Shown piece by piece: positions 23,179 to 32,363 of a stretch of 64,000 bases of DNA. How positions within the stretch are numbered: position 1 is the first letter of the stretch; each line of letters opens with the position of its first letter. The DNA comes from Hespellia sp. (GTDB taxonomy: Bacteria > Bacillota > Clostridia > Lachnospirales > Lachnospiraceae). The notes below the pieces were generated by a model. That model did not search any database and was not told where the DNA came from. It saw only the letters and a program-made list of their open reading frames with translations. The DNA lies in contig JAAVXR010000016.1 in the NCBI GenBank assembly GCA_022790755.1, positions 23,253-87,252 on the forward strand, in the 5' to 3' direction. A program made the translations under genes and the position numbers.

Positions 23179-24099
23179 CTACATATCCGTGATCTGATCG
23201 CCGAGGACACGCATGTAAATCAGACTGATGATGAATACGATGATAAAGATCATTACCGCCATCGCGGAACCATATCCGAAGTCAAGGAATTTCATCAAAT
23301 GATTGTAGGCATAGACGGATACACTTTCGGTTCCGTTGGCTCCGCCGGTCATAACTGAGATCAAATCAAATACACGGAAGGCATCTAATGTTCGGAACAG
23401 CAAGGCAACTAGTGCAGTTGTCTTGACGGTTGGTAAGGTGACATAGAAGAATCTTTGGAAAACATTCGCGCCGTCAATTTTGGCCGCTTCATAGAGTTCT
23501 TCCGGAACCATCTGAAGTCCAGCTAGGATTAGCAGGGCCATATAAGGAGCCGTCTTCCAGACGTCGGTAATCACCAGGGCCATAAAGGAACCACTGGAAG
23601 TACTGAGCCATGCCTGATATTTTTCGATGATACCCAGGCGCATCAGGATATCGATAAAAAGACCATATTGATCGTTGTAAATGAATTTCCACATCAACGC
23701 GGAAACGGATGTGGGGATGGCCCATGGAATCAAAATAGCGGCTCTTACAATACCTTTGCCGCGGAATGGCTTATTCATAATCAGAGCTGCGGCGAAACCG
23801 ATTAAAAATTCCAGCACCACCGTAGTCACTGTAAATTTCAGAGTAAAAATAATTGCTGTAATCGCTCTTTCATCTTTAAAAATGTTCAAATAATTTTGAA
23901 AGCCGATAAAGGGATATCCGCTGCCCGGATCGGTCAAAACCATTTCATGAAGACTGATCCAGAGGGTTCTGAGAATCGGGTATACTGCAATGGCCAGCAA
24001 GACGAGGATTGCCGGAGTCATCATGATCCACGCATCCCGGGCTTCGGTTTTCATAATAGAACTGGTTTTCTTCTTTTTTTCTGACATCGCTGCCTCCAT
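23179..24099 (-). CDS. ABC sugar transporter permease (MalF/UgpA-like)
   Basis: YEAAKIDGANVFQRFFYVTLPTVK EAA motif; TM helices. Confidence 0.95.
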   Translation of the reverse strand: MEAAMSEKKKKTSSIMKTEARDAWIMMTPAILVLLAIAVYPILRTLWISLHEMVLTDPGSGYPFIGFQNYLNIFKDERAITAIIFTLKFTVTTVVLEFLIGFAAALIMNKPFRGKGIVRAAILIPWAIPTSVSALMWKFIYNDQYGLFIDILMRLGIIEKYQAWLSTSSGSFMALVITDVWKTAPYMALLILAGLQMVPEELYEAAKIDGANVFQRFFYVTLPTVKTTALVALLFRTLDAFRVFDLISVMTGGANGTESVSVYAYNHLMKFLDFGYGSAMAVMIFIIVFIISLIYMRVLGDQITDM

Positions 24100-24146
24100 T
24101 CCTTTTTCATACTATGAAATGTCAGTATATCGAGCATCACCAAACT

Positions 24147-24180
24147 AATATAGGGTGTGTCAGATTACACACCCTATATT
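24147..24180 (-). terminator. Intercistronic hairpin between SBP and permease genes
   Basis: aatatagggtgtgtcagattacacaccctatatt near-perfect stem. Confidence 0.7.
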
Positions 24181-24206
24181 GTTGGTATAAGTTAGAGAAA
24201 CAAGAA

Positions 24207-25514
24207 TTATTTGCTCAATTCTTCTGCTTCTGCCTGTAAAGCGTCTAATGCTGCTTTTACCTCTACTTCGCCGGTCAAAGCCTGATGGATATTTCTCTGA
24301 ATTGCATCAGAAAGCTTTGCGTACTGTGGAGATGCAGGTCTGGATTTTCCACCTTCGATAATGCCATAGAAATCTTCGTAGAATGGAATTTCTTCGAGAA
24401 TCTCAGCGTCCTGATATACAGATTTTACGACTGGAGGCTGAGCGGAGATCAGAGTCATCTCTTTCTGAGTCTCTTCGCTGGTCATGAATTTGATAAATTC
24501 GCCTGCAGCTTCTTTGTGTGCGTCGTCGATATTATTGTTTACTACGAGATCCAGACCGCCCAGGCAGGAGTGAGGATCGGTTCCGTTCGGTCCGATTGGA
24601 AGAGTTGTTGCGCCGATCTTATCTGTTACCTGAGAGCCTTCACCCTGTCCTGATGACCAGAATCCTGACCAGTCACGGATGAAGAAGCATTTACCCTGTT
24701 TAAATACGTCTTCGCTTTCTGTTTCTGCATAGGTGGTAACGCCTTCTGGAGCATACTCATCGACCAATTTCTTCATGATTTCAGTTGCTTCGATGTTTTC
24801 CTCGGAGTTGATAATCGGAGCTCCGCTTTCGTCCAGGATGTCTCCGCCATTACCCCAAACATACTCTACCCAGTTTGTAACCAGCGCCTCAGACTGTGCA
24901 GCCTGGAAGTCAGCGCCGTATTCTACGCCGTTGATGCCAACCGCTTTGTCTGCGAGTTCCATCCAACCGTCCCAGGTGGTTGGCACTTCTGCCTTTAATT
25001 CCTCTAATACGTCCGTTCTATAGAACAGAACGCTAGAGTTGGTGAACCATGGAGCCGCGACTAATTTTCCATCATATGTAGCTGCTGCTACAGTACCTTC
25101 GATCATGGCGTCGGTCGCTGAGGAGTCGAGGTATTCGCCCAAATCAGCCAGCCATCCGGCAGATGCAAACTCTGCAATGTAAACGACGTCAAGGCCCATG
25201 ATATCAACGCTGGTATCTCCGCCTGCCAGTTTGTTGACAAAGTCGTCATGCACCGTGTTGGCGTCTTGTGGCAGAATAACGGTATTCACTTCGATCTTGT
25301 CCTGACTCTCATTGAACTTGTCGACGATCTTCTGTGTTGGCTCCCCGACGCCTTGGTCGAAAGAAAAGTTCAATGTGATCTTCTCACCGCCATCTGATGT
25401 AGCATCTGTGCTACCGCTTCCACTTCCGTTGCTTCCGCCGCAACCTGCCAGCGAAAAGGCCATAACTGCAGATGCTGCGAGTGCTGCTGCTCGTTTCCAT
25501 GTTCTCTTTTTCAT
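24207..25514 (-). CDS. Extracellular sugar-binding lipoprotein of ABC transporter
   Basis: Lipobox MAFSLAGCGG; MalE-like fold (FFIRDWSGFWSSGQGEGSQV...GEFIKFMTSEETQKEM). Confidence 0.95.
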   Translation of the reverse strand: MKKRTWKRAAALAASAVMAFSLAGCGGSNGSGSGSTDATSDGGEKITLNFSFDQGVGEPTQKIVDKFNESQDKIEVNTVILPQDANTVHDDFVNKLAGGDTSVDIMGLDVVYIAEFASAGWLADLGEYLDSSATDAMIEGTVAAATYDGKLVAAPWFTNSSVLFYRTDVLEELKAEVPTTWDGWMELADKAVGINGVEYGADFQAAQSEALVTNWVEYVWGNGGDILDESGAPIINSEENIEATEIMKKLVDEYAPEGVTTYAETESEDVFKQGKCFFIRDWSGFWSSGQGEGSQVTDKIGATTLPIGPNGTDPHSCLGGLDLVVNNNIDDAHKEAAGEFIKFMTSEETQKEMTLISAQPPVVKSVYQDAEILEEIPFYEDFYGIIEGGKSRPASPQYAKLSDAIQRNIHQALTGEVEVKAALDALQAEAEELSK

Positions 25515-25588
25515 GTGAAATCCTCCTTCATAATAAAATAATTGATGTATCACATTATACCTTTCGGTGTAACGTCTATTTTTACTTT

Positions 25589-25657
25589 GAAAGTTCGCTG
25601 CCGAGTAGGCAGCATAAATTTAGGGATGCCCCATGTGCACGCAACTTTCATGTTTGG
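25589..25657 (+). repeat. Dispersed hairpin repeat copy E3
   Basis: gaaagttcgctgccgagtaggcagcataaatttagggatgccccatgtgcacgcaactttcatgtttgg. Confidence 0.75.
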
Positions 25658-25781
25658 AGATGGGGAAAATGCTTTCCTTATATGCTATTTCTTGTGCGGA
25701 TTTGGCAAATAAAATTATAAAATACGACATTTTTTACAAATATTATTGCGTATTTTTGTGTGGTTTTGCTAAAAAATATTA

Positions 25782-25796
25782 GGAAAGCGTTTTCTT
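25782..25796. promoter_or_regulatory. Putative LacI-family operator upstream of SBP operon
   Basis: ggaaagcgttttctt dyad. Confidence 0.55.
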
Positions 25797-25810
25797 GATG
25801 CCGATAGGAT

Positions 25811-25833
25811 AAGAGCTGTTTGTTACAGCTCTT
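25811..25833 (-). terminator. Hairpin downstream of LacI regulator
   Basis: aagagctgtttgttacagctctt. Confidence 0.55.
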
Positions 25834-25848
25834 GGTTTATATATGTTC

Positions 25849-26868
25849 TTATATGTTCAATGTTCGGATTGTGCTTCTGCGGATAATCTTATGAGGGACA
25901 TAGTGTGTCATCGCCGTTTTGTCTTCCTGGTCAATCCATTTCATTAACTCCCGTGCCGCCATTTCTCCTTCGTGGAAATAGGAGATACGAACCGTTGAGA
26001 GTTCCGGTTGAAAATAGGTGGCGAAATCTGAATCGTCGAATCCCATCACAGAGATCTCTCCTGGTACATCTACGTGCATATTTTTTAAAAATTGTATGAC
26101 ACCGACTGCAATGACATCGCTTCCCGTCACGACGGCTGTCGGAAGGATACTATTTTCCTCATAAATCTTCCTCATCCCATCATAACCAAATTGGAAAGAA
26201 AAATCGCCCTGTTCAATATAAGAGTCTATGATATCTATTCCGGCTTGTTTTAGTGCTGTTTTATAACCCTGAAGTCTTTTCTGTCCCGATGAGAAGTCAT
26301 GTTTTGGTCCACCCAGATAGGCGATTCGGCGATGCCCGTTATCCAGCAAAAATTGTACCGCATCTGACATTGCCTGAATGTTGTTATGTACAACGGTGTC
26401 AATGATGCCTTCACCCACGGGCGTTTCCTGCGTAACCAGAACAGTGGGATAACTGCGCTTTAGAATAGAGTCGACCAATCTTTGGTTGATATTGATTCCT
26501 GCAAATAGGAGTCCGTCGATCTGCTTTTCTTCCAATAGCTCCAACAGTCGAATCTCCCGGTCCTGTTCTCCGCCGGATTCGCAGATCATGATGGTATATC
26601 CTCTGTTTTCGCATACGCTGTTGATGCCTTTTGTCAATGTTCCAAAAACGGTATTGGAAATGTCGGAGACAATGACTCCGATCATGTTTGTTTTCTTTGT
26701 AACCAGACTTTGCGCCAGGGGGTTTGGCTTGAAGTGATTTCGCTTTATCACTTCATAAACGCGTGCGCGAAGCTCCGGACTGACGGGCTTTGTGCCATTC
26801 ATAACCCTGGAAACTGTGGAGATAGATACGCCTGCCTCCTTTGCAATATCTGAAATTGTAACTGCCAT
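25849..26868 (-). CDS. LacI family transcriptional regulator of sugar operon
   Basis: VTISDIAKEAGVSISTVSRVMNGTKPVSPELRARV HTH. Confidence 0.95.
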   Translation of the reverse strand: MAVTISDIAKEAGVSISTVSRVMNGTKPVSPELRARVYEVIKRNHFKPNPLAQSLVTKKTNMIGVIVSDISNTVFGTLTKGINSVCENRGYTIMICESGGEQDREIRLLELLEEKQIDGLLFAGININQRLVDSILKRSYPTVLVTQETPVGEGIIDTVVHNNIQAMSDAVQFLLDNGHRRIAYLGGPKHDFSSGQKRLQGYKTALKQAGIDIIDSYIEQGDFSFQFGYDGMRKIYEENSILPTAVVTGSDVIAVGVIQFLKNMHVDVPGEISVMGFDDSDFATYFQPELSTVRISYFHEGEMAARELMKWIDQEDKTAMTHYVPHKIIRRSTIRTLNI

Positions 26869-26898
26869 TTTTTTCTCTCTTTTCGATATGATTCACAT

Positions 26899-26914
26899 AG
26901 GAAAAGGTTTTCCT
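26899..26914. promoter_or_regulatory. Putative autoregulatory LacI operator
   Basis: aggaaaaggttttcct dyad upstream of LacI gene. Confidence 0.5.
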
Positions 26915-27035
26915 TCTTTTGTTTGCATATTAACACTCCAAAATAGGAACGTCAATCCTATTTTGGAGCTACTTTGCATTTTTGTTATTTATTACTAATT
27001 TCAACGGGAAAAATTGTGCGATTTCAACAGAGAAG

Positions 27036-27719
27036 TTATGCTGTTTTCTGCATTTGTCCTTCTGGCTTTGCTTTTGGTTGTGTATCGGAAGCTGTCACGG
27101 TTCTGGTTGTTCCACCGGAGACATAAACTTTCCCGCATTCCGGACAGATATCGGTATGTAAACTTACGCTCTGGCTGAGGACACGTCGGTCTTCCTTCTC
27201 TGCGGCAGCCTGTTCTCGTACCACGTGCTCCATCTCATGACCGCGTACTGCGGATGCCGCCTGATCTGGTGAAATATGCGTTGGAGTCTGATAGGATACT
27301 CCGGGATCATCGGAGCCGTCTTGATATTTTCGTTTTGCACAGGTCTGGCATTCCCCTTTCTCGGCTGCCTCCAGCACACCATCGACGCCTGCCTTTTCGT
27401 TCCCTAGTCCAATTTTTACACCTTTTTGTTCTGGATCGTACTGCTGCATGCGCATACGCACAGCCATCTCTGCAGGATCGGCACCTTCCCGCAAAAAAGG
27501 AATGACGTTTCCAGACATTCCTGGTCGTACTCTTGATATGGCATCCACTGGCGGTACAGGAGTATCCAGACTGATCGCCCGTACTGGGGTGACGGCTGTC
27601 GTCGCCTGTACTGGTTGAACAGGCTGTACTCTTTCGGCTGCACTGATTCGCATTCTGGAATACCCGCCATATTGATAATAATTGTAGTATGGATTCACTC
27701 CTGAAATACTTCCTACCAT
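27036..27719 (-). CDS. Putative zinc metalloprotease, SprA-like family
   Basis: AVRGHEMEHVVREQAAAE HExxH motif plus CQTC and CPEC cysteine pairs. Confidence 0.7.
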   Translation of the reverse strand: MVGSISGVNPYYNYYQYGGYSRMRISAAERVQPVQPVQATTAVTPVRAISLDTPVPPVDAISRVRPGMSGNVIPFLREGADPAEMAVRMRMQQYDPEQKGVKIGLGNEKAGVDGVLEAAEKGECQTCAKRKYQDGSDDPGVSYQTPTHISPDQAASAVRGHEMEHVVREQAAAEKEDRRVLSQSVSLHTDICPECGKVYVSGGTTRTVTASDTQPKAKPEGQMQKTA

Positions 27720-27980
27720 ATACAGTTCCCTCCGTCATGAACTTCTGTCAACGTACTTACTTGTTTGATAAATTTGATAAATGGATTATCAATCTTCTGT
27801 ATTTAATATCGTCAAAAAAGGAATAAAAATAATGAGGACTTAAAGAAATAAGTTTTGTAATAATTCAGCTTTTTTGTTGAATTATTAAGAAGTAGTGCGG
27901 CTTGTAAACCTTAAATTGCTATGGTATCATAATATAAATATCAGAAGGATACTTTACAGGTAATGTAGCATATAATAAAG

Positions 27981-28943
27981 GTGGTGAATCCTTTGGGAGT
28001 AAAAGATACGGTAACGACAAAATATATGAGGCAGAATGAAATCTTTGCTGACGCTTTTAATTATTATATATATGGCGGCGAACAGGTAATCAATCCGGAA
28101 AACCTGGAGGAACTCGATACCCGTGAGATAGATGTTCCTTATGGCGGAGAAAAAGGAGTGGAACAGCCAGTACAGAAAACCAGAGATGTTATTAAATCGG
28201 TCATTGCGATGATGGATAAACGGCTCGCATATCTGCTTCTGGCAATTGAGAATCAGTCCAATATTCATTATGCGATGCCAGTAAAAAATATGGTTTATGA
28301 TGCTCTTCAATATGCGAAACAAGTGAAAGGAGCGATAGCTTCTCATAAAGTGTCTGGCGATTACGAAGGTGTTGGCAGTGATGAATATCTGTCAGGATTT
28401 ATGAAAGAGGATCGGTTGTTACCAGTAGTGACATTGGTTATATATTTTGATTCCAAAGAATGGGATGGCCCGCTGTCAATTCATGAAATGTTTTTGGAAC
28501 AGGACGCCAGAGTGCTTGCGCTGGTTCCTGATTATAGGGTTAATTTGCTTGCACCGGCTTCGATAGAGGATCATAACTTTGAAAAGTTTCAGAGTTCTTT
28601 GAAAGAAGTTTTATCATTTATTAAGCATGCAAGGGATAAGGATAAATTGAAGAAGGTTTTAGACGCGGATGAGTCATTCCGGCATCTCGGAAGAAGTGAA
28701 GTTGATGTGTTAAATGCTTGTGTAGGTGCAAAGATAACAGTAAATGAAGGGGAGGAGGCGATTGATGTGTGTTTGGCGATTCAGCAAATGAATGAGGAAG
28801 CTGCACAGAAAGAAAGAATTTCTACGCTGTTGAATAGCATTAAGAACCTTATGAAAAAAATGGATTGGACTGCAGAACATTCCATGGACGTACTGAATGT
28901 TTCTGAAAACGATCGAGAGGTACTTACACAGCTGCTTAAATAG
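27981..28943 (+). CDS. Rpn/YhgA-like PD-(D/E)XK nuclease family protein
   Basis: FADAFNYYIYGGEQVINPENLEELDTRE, YLLLAIENQSNIHYAMPVKNMVYDAL, VVTLVIYFDSKEWDGPLSIHEMF. Confidence 0.75.
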   Translation: MVNPLGVKDTVTTKYMRQNEIFADAFNYYIYGGEQVINPENLEELDTREIDVPYGGEKGVEQPVQKTRDVIKSVIAMMDKRLAYLLLAIENQSNIHYAMPVKNMVYDALQYAKQVKGAIASHKVSGDYEGVGSDEYLSGFMKEDRLLPVVTLVIYFDSKEWDGPLSIHEMFLEQDARVLALVPDYRVNLLAPASIEDHNFEKFQSSLKEVLSFIKHARDKDKLKKVLDADESFRHLGRSEVDVLNACVGAKITVNEGEEAIDVCLAIQQMNEEAAQKERISTLLNSIKNLMKKMDWTAEHSMDVLNVSENDREVLTQLLK

Positions 28944-29050
28944 ATGAGTTGCCATCATCTTAAATTTTTGTGTACCAAAATTCTCTTGACATTCTCCTCA
29001 AATCAGTGTAAAGTTTTATATGTATAAAAATAATAAATAACAATCTTTCT

Positions 29051-29145
29051 CTTATTCAGAGCAGTGGAGATACATAGGATCTGAGAAGCTGCGGCAACCC
29101 CTTTGCAGGAAGGTGCTAACCTGAGCGAGTGAATCGAACAATAAG
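29051..29145 (+). ncRNA. SAM-I (S-box) riboswitch
   Basis: CTTATTCAGAGCAGTGGAGATACATAGGATCTGAGAAGCTGCGGCAACCCC...AAGGTGCTAACCTGAGCGAGTG...CAATAAG; P1 closes; upstream of metK. Confidence 0.93.
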
Positions 29146-29169
29146 AGGATTGGTTTATTTCAAAGATAA

Positions 29170-29203
29170 AGCAGTCCGCTTTGAGTGGACTGCTTTTTGT
29201 TTT
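29170..29203 (+). terminator. Riboswitch expression-platform terminator
   Basis: gcagtccgctttgagtggactgctttttgtttt. Confidence 0.88.
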
Positions 29204-29248
29204 GGAATTTATATCATATGGTAAGAGAAAGAAGAAAGAGAGGATTTT

Positions 29249-30436
29249 ATGGAGAAAAGATTATTTACTTCGGAATCGGTGACAGAAGGACATCCGGACA
29301 AAATGTGCGATCAGATTTCAGACGCGATACTGGACGCTTTATTGGAACAAGATCCGATGAGCCGTGTGGCTTGTGAAACCAGCACGACAACAGGAATGGT
29401 TATGGTGATGGGAGAGATCACGACGAAAGCGTCTGTGGATATTCCAAAACTTGTACGGAGTACGATTCGTGAAATCGGATACACGAAGGGAGAATATGGT
29501 TTTGATGCGGATACCTGCGCCGTCCTTACGACGTTGGATGAGCAGTCTGCCGATATCGCGCTTGGAGTCGATAAAGCGCTGGAGGCAAAGGAAAATAAAA
29601 TGTCTGAGGAAGAGCTGGAGGCAATTGGTGCTGGGGATCAGGGGATGATGTTTGGTTACGCGTCCGATGAGACAGAAGAGTATATGCCTTATCCGATTGC
29701 TTTGGCACATAAATTGGCATTAAAACTCACAGAAGTGCGTAAGAATGGGACTTTGAAGTATCTCCGTCCAGATGGCAAGACGCAGGTGACGGTCGAATAT
29801 GATGCGGAAGATAAGCCGGTTCGTTTGGATGCAGTGGTTCTTTCCACACAGCATGATCCAGATGTAACGCAGGAGCAGATTCATGCAGATATTAAGAAAT
29901 ATGTGTTTGATGAAGTTCTTCCACAGAAATTGGTAGATGCGGATACGAAGTTCTTTATCAATCCGACAGGCCGGTTTGTGATCGGTGGACCTCACGGTGA
30001 CAGTGGTTTGACAGGAAGGAAGATCATCGTAGATACATATGGTGGAACGGCACGTCACGGCGGCGGTGCATTTTCCGGAAAGGATTGCACGAAGGTGGAT
30101 CGGTCTGCGGCATATGCAGCCAGATATGCAGCGAAGAATATCGTTGCGGCTGGCATTGCGAAGAAATGTGAGATTCAGTTGTCTTATGCGATCGGTGTGG
30201 CACATCCGACATCAGTGCGGGTAGAAACGTTTGGAACGGGCAAACTAAGTGATGAGCAGATTGTAGAAATCGTTCGTAAGCATTTTGATTTGCGCCCGGC
30301 AGGCATTATCAAGATGCTGGATTTGCGGCGGCCAATTTATAAACAGACAGCCGCCTATGGACATTTTGGACGAAATGATTTAAACTTACCTTGGGAGAAG
30401 CTGGACAAGGTTGAGGAATTGAAACAGTATTTGTGA
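29249..30436 (+). CDS. metK: S-adenosylmethionine synthetase
   Basis: [47 protein letters not shown]. Confidence 0.98.
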   Translation: MEKRLFTSESVTEGHPDKMCDQISDAILDALLEQDPMSRVACETSTTTGMVMVMGEITTKASVDIPKLVRSTIREIGYTKGEYGFDADTCAVLTTLDEQSADIALGVDKALEAKENKMSEEELEAIGAGDQGMMFGYASDETEEYMPYPIALAHKLALKLTEVRKNGTLKYLRPDGKTQVTVEYDAEDKPVRLDAVVLSTQHDPDVTQEQIHADIKKYVFDEVLPQKLVDADTKFFINPTGRFVIGGPHGDSGLTGRKIIVDTYGGTARHGGGAFSGKDCTKVDRSAAYAARYAAKNIVAAGIAKKCEIQLSYAIGVAHPTSVRVETFGTGKLSDEQIVEIVRKHFDLRPAGIIKMLDLRRPIYKQTAAYGHFGRNDLNLPWEKLDKVEELKQYL

Positions 30437-30451
30437 TCCGCGCAGGAGATT

Positions 30452-30506
30452 ACAGCGTGCGGACGGTTTCGGCAGTATCCGGAAATCGTCCGTGCGCTGT
30501 TCTTTA
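30452..30506 (+). terminator. Terminator after metK
   Basis: acagcgtgcggacggtttc ... gaaatcgtccgtgcgctgttcttt. Confidence 0.75.
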
Positions 30507-30580
30507 TTCCGGCAGGCTTTGTTTCAACACAGAAAAGATTTTGGAAGATTCCGGTAGACTTTCCACAAGATTCAGGAGGA

Positions 30581-31642
30581 ATGCAGATGAAGCTGAAAAC
30601 CAGACTTTTTATTACATTTGTGGCGATTATGATTCTGCCAACAATTTTTACAACATTGGCGACATACACGATGGACCCACAGCAGGTGGGAGAGATGCAG
30701 CAAATGTTTCTGGGGATTATTCTTTGTACCGCTGTATTGTTGATCCTCTGGATTTACCGTACAGTGTCGGTGCCGCTCAGGAAGATGCAGGAAGCGGCGC
30801 GCAATATCAAAGAAGGAAATCTGGATTTTGAACTACATTATGAAAAAGATGATGAGTTTGGACAGCTTTGTCAGGATTTTGAGGAAATGCGTCAGCGGCT
30901 GAAAGATAACGCAGAAGAAAAACTGGAGTTTGACCGAGAAAATAAAGAGTTGATCAGCAATATTTCACACGATTTGAAGACCCCGATTACAGCGATCAAG
31001 GGATATGTGGAAGGTATTATGGACGGTGTTGCGGATACGCCGGAAAAGATGGACAGATACATTAAAACGATATACAATAAAGCAAATGAAATGGATTTGT
31101 TGATCAATGAATTGACGTTATACTCCAAAATTGATACAAATCGAATTCCGTATGATTTTACGACGATTTCTGCCAATGCTTATTTTAATGATTGTGCGGA
31201 AGACTTGTCTATAGAGTTGGAATCGAAAGGAACGATATTTGTCTATCACAATGAGATGACAGAGGATTGTGAAATCATTGTGGATACAGAGCAGCTTCGC
31301 CGCGTGATTGGCAATATTATCAATAATTCCCTAAAGTATATGGATAAGACACAGGGAAGAATAGAAATGACCTTAAAAGATGTGGGCGATTTTGTGCAGA
31401 TCGAACTGCAGGATAATGGAAAGGGAATCGCGGCAAAAGATTTGCCGAGAATCTTTGAACGGTTTTACCGCACAGACGCTTCGAGGAATTCTTCAAAAGG
31501 AGGAAGTGGAATCGGGCTGTCGATTGTCAAGAAGATTGTAGAGGAACATGGGGGAAATATTTGGGCAACCAGCAAAGTGGGGGAAGGCACAACCATGTGT
31601 TTTGTCGTCAGAAAATATCAGGAGGTACCGTTAGATGAGTAA
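30581..31642 (+). CDS. Sensor histidine kinase (HAMP/HisKA/HATPase)
   Basis: ELISNISHDLKTPITAIKGYVEGI H-box; ELQDNGKGI, GGSGIGLSIVKKIVEEHGG. Confidence 0.95.
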   Translation: MQMKLKTRLFITFVAIMILPTIFTTLATYTMDPQQVGEMQQMFLGIILCTAVLLILWIYRTVSVPLRKMQEAARNIKEGNLDFELHYEKDDEFGQLCQDFEEMRQRLKDNAEEKLEFDRENKELISNISHDLKTPITAIKGYVEGIMDGVADTPEKMDRYIKTIYNKANEMDLLINELTLYSKIDTNRIPYDFTTISANAYFNDCAEDLSIELESKGTIFVYHNEMTEDCEIIVDTEQLRRVIGNIINNSLKYMDKTQGRIEMTLKDVGDFVQIELQDNGKGIAAKDLPRIFERFYRTDASRNSSKGGSGIGLSIVKKIVEEHGGNIWATSKVGEGTTMCFVVRKYQEVPLDE

Positions 31643-32324
31643 GATTTTAATTGTAGAAGACGAAGAAGCCATCGCAGATCTGGAAAAGGATTATCTGGAA
31701 CTGAGTGGATTTGAGGTGGAACTGGCGAATGATGGGGATACCGGTCTTTCGCAGGCCTTGAACGGGGACTATGATCTGGTGATCCTGGACTTGATGCTTC
31801 CAGGGGTGGATGGGTTTGAGATCTGCCGGCAGGTGCGCGATCAGAAGAATACCCCGATTATCATGGTTTCTGCAAAGAAAGATGATATTGACAAGATTCG
31901 GGGACTGGGCCTCGGCGCGGATGATTATATGACGAAGCCTTTTAGTCCCAGCGAATTGGTTGCCAGAGTGAAAGCACATTTGGCGCGGTATGAACGTCTG
32001 ATTGGAAGCAATGCGGAAGAGAATAAGGTGATCGAAATTCGTGGATTGAAGATTGATACGACGGCAAGACGTGTCTGGGTAAACGGGGAAGAGAAATCAT
32101 TTACAACGAAAGAATTTGATTTACTGACATTTCTGGCGAGTCATCCGAACCATGTATATACAAAGGACGAACTGTTCAGCGAAATCTGGGATATGGAGTC
32201 CATCGGAGATATCGCGACGGTTACGGTGCATATCAAAAAGATTCGAGAAAAAGTGGAGTATGACACTTCCAAACCGCAGTATATTGAGACAATCTGGGGC
32301 GTAGGGTATCGCTTTAAAATGTAG
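31635..32324 (+). CDS. OmpR-family response regulator
   Basis: REC (LVILDLMLPGVDGFEICR) and winged helix (TTKEFDLLTFLASHPNHVYTKDELF). Confidence 0.95.
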   Translation: MSKILIVEDEEAIADLEKDYLELSGFEVELANDGDTGLSQALNGDYDLVILDLMLPGVDGFEICRQVRDQKNTPIIMVSAKKDDIDKIRGLGLGADDYMTKPFSPSELVARVKAHLARYERLIGSNAEENKVIEIRGLKIDTTARRVWVNGEEKSFTTKEFDLLTFLASHPNHVYTKDELFSEIWDMESIGDIATVTVHIKKIREKVEYDTSKPQYIETIWGVGYRFKM

Positions 32325-32363
32325 AGATACACGACGATATTTTGTTGGATTATCGTAGAATCA

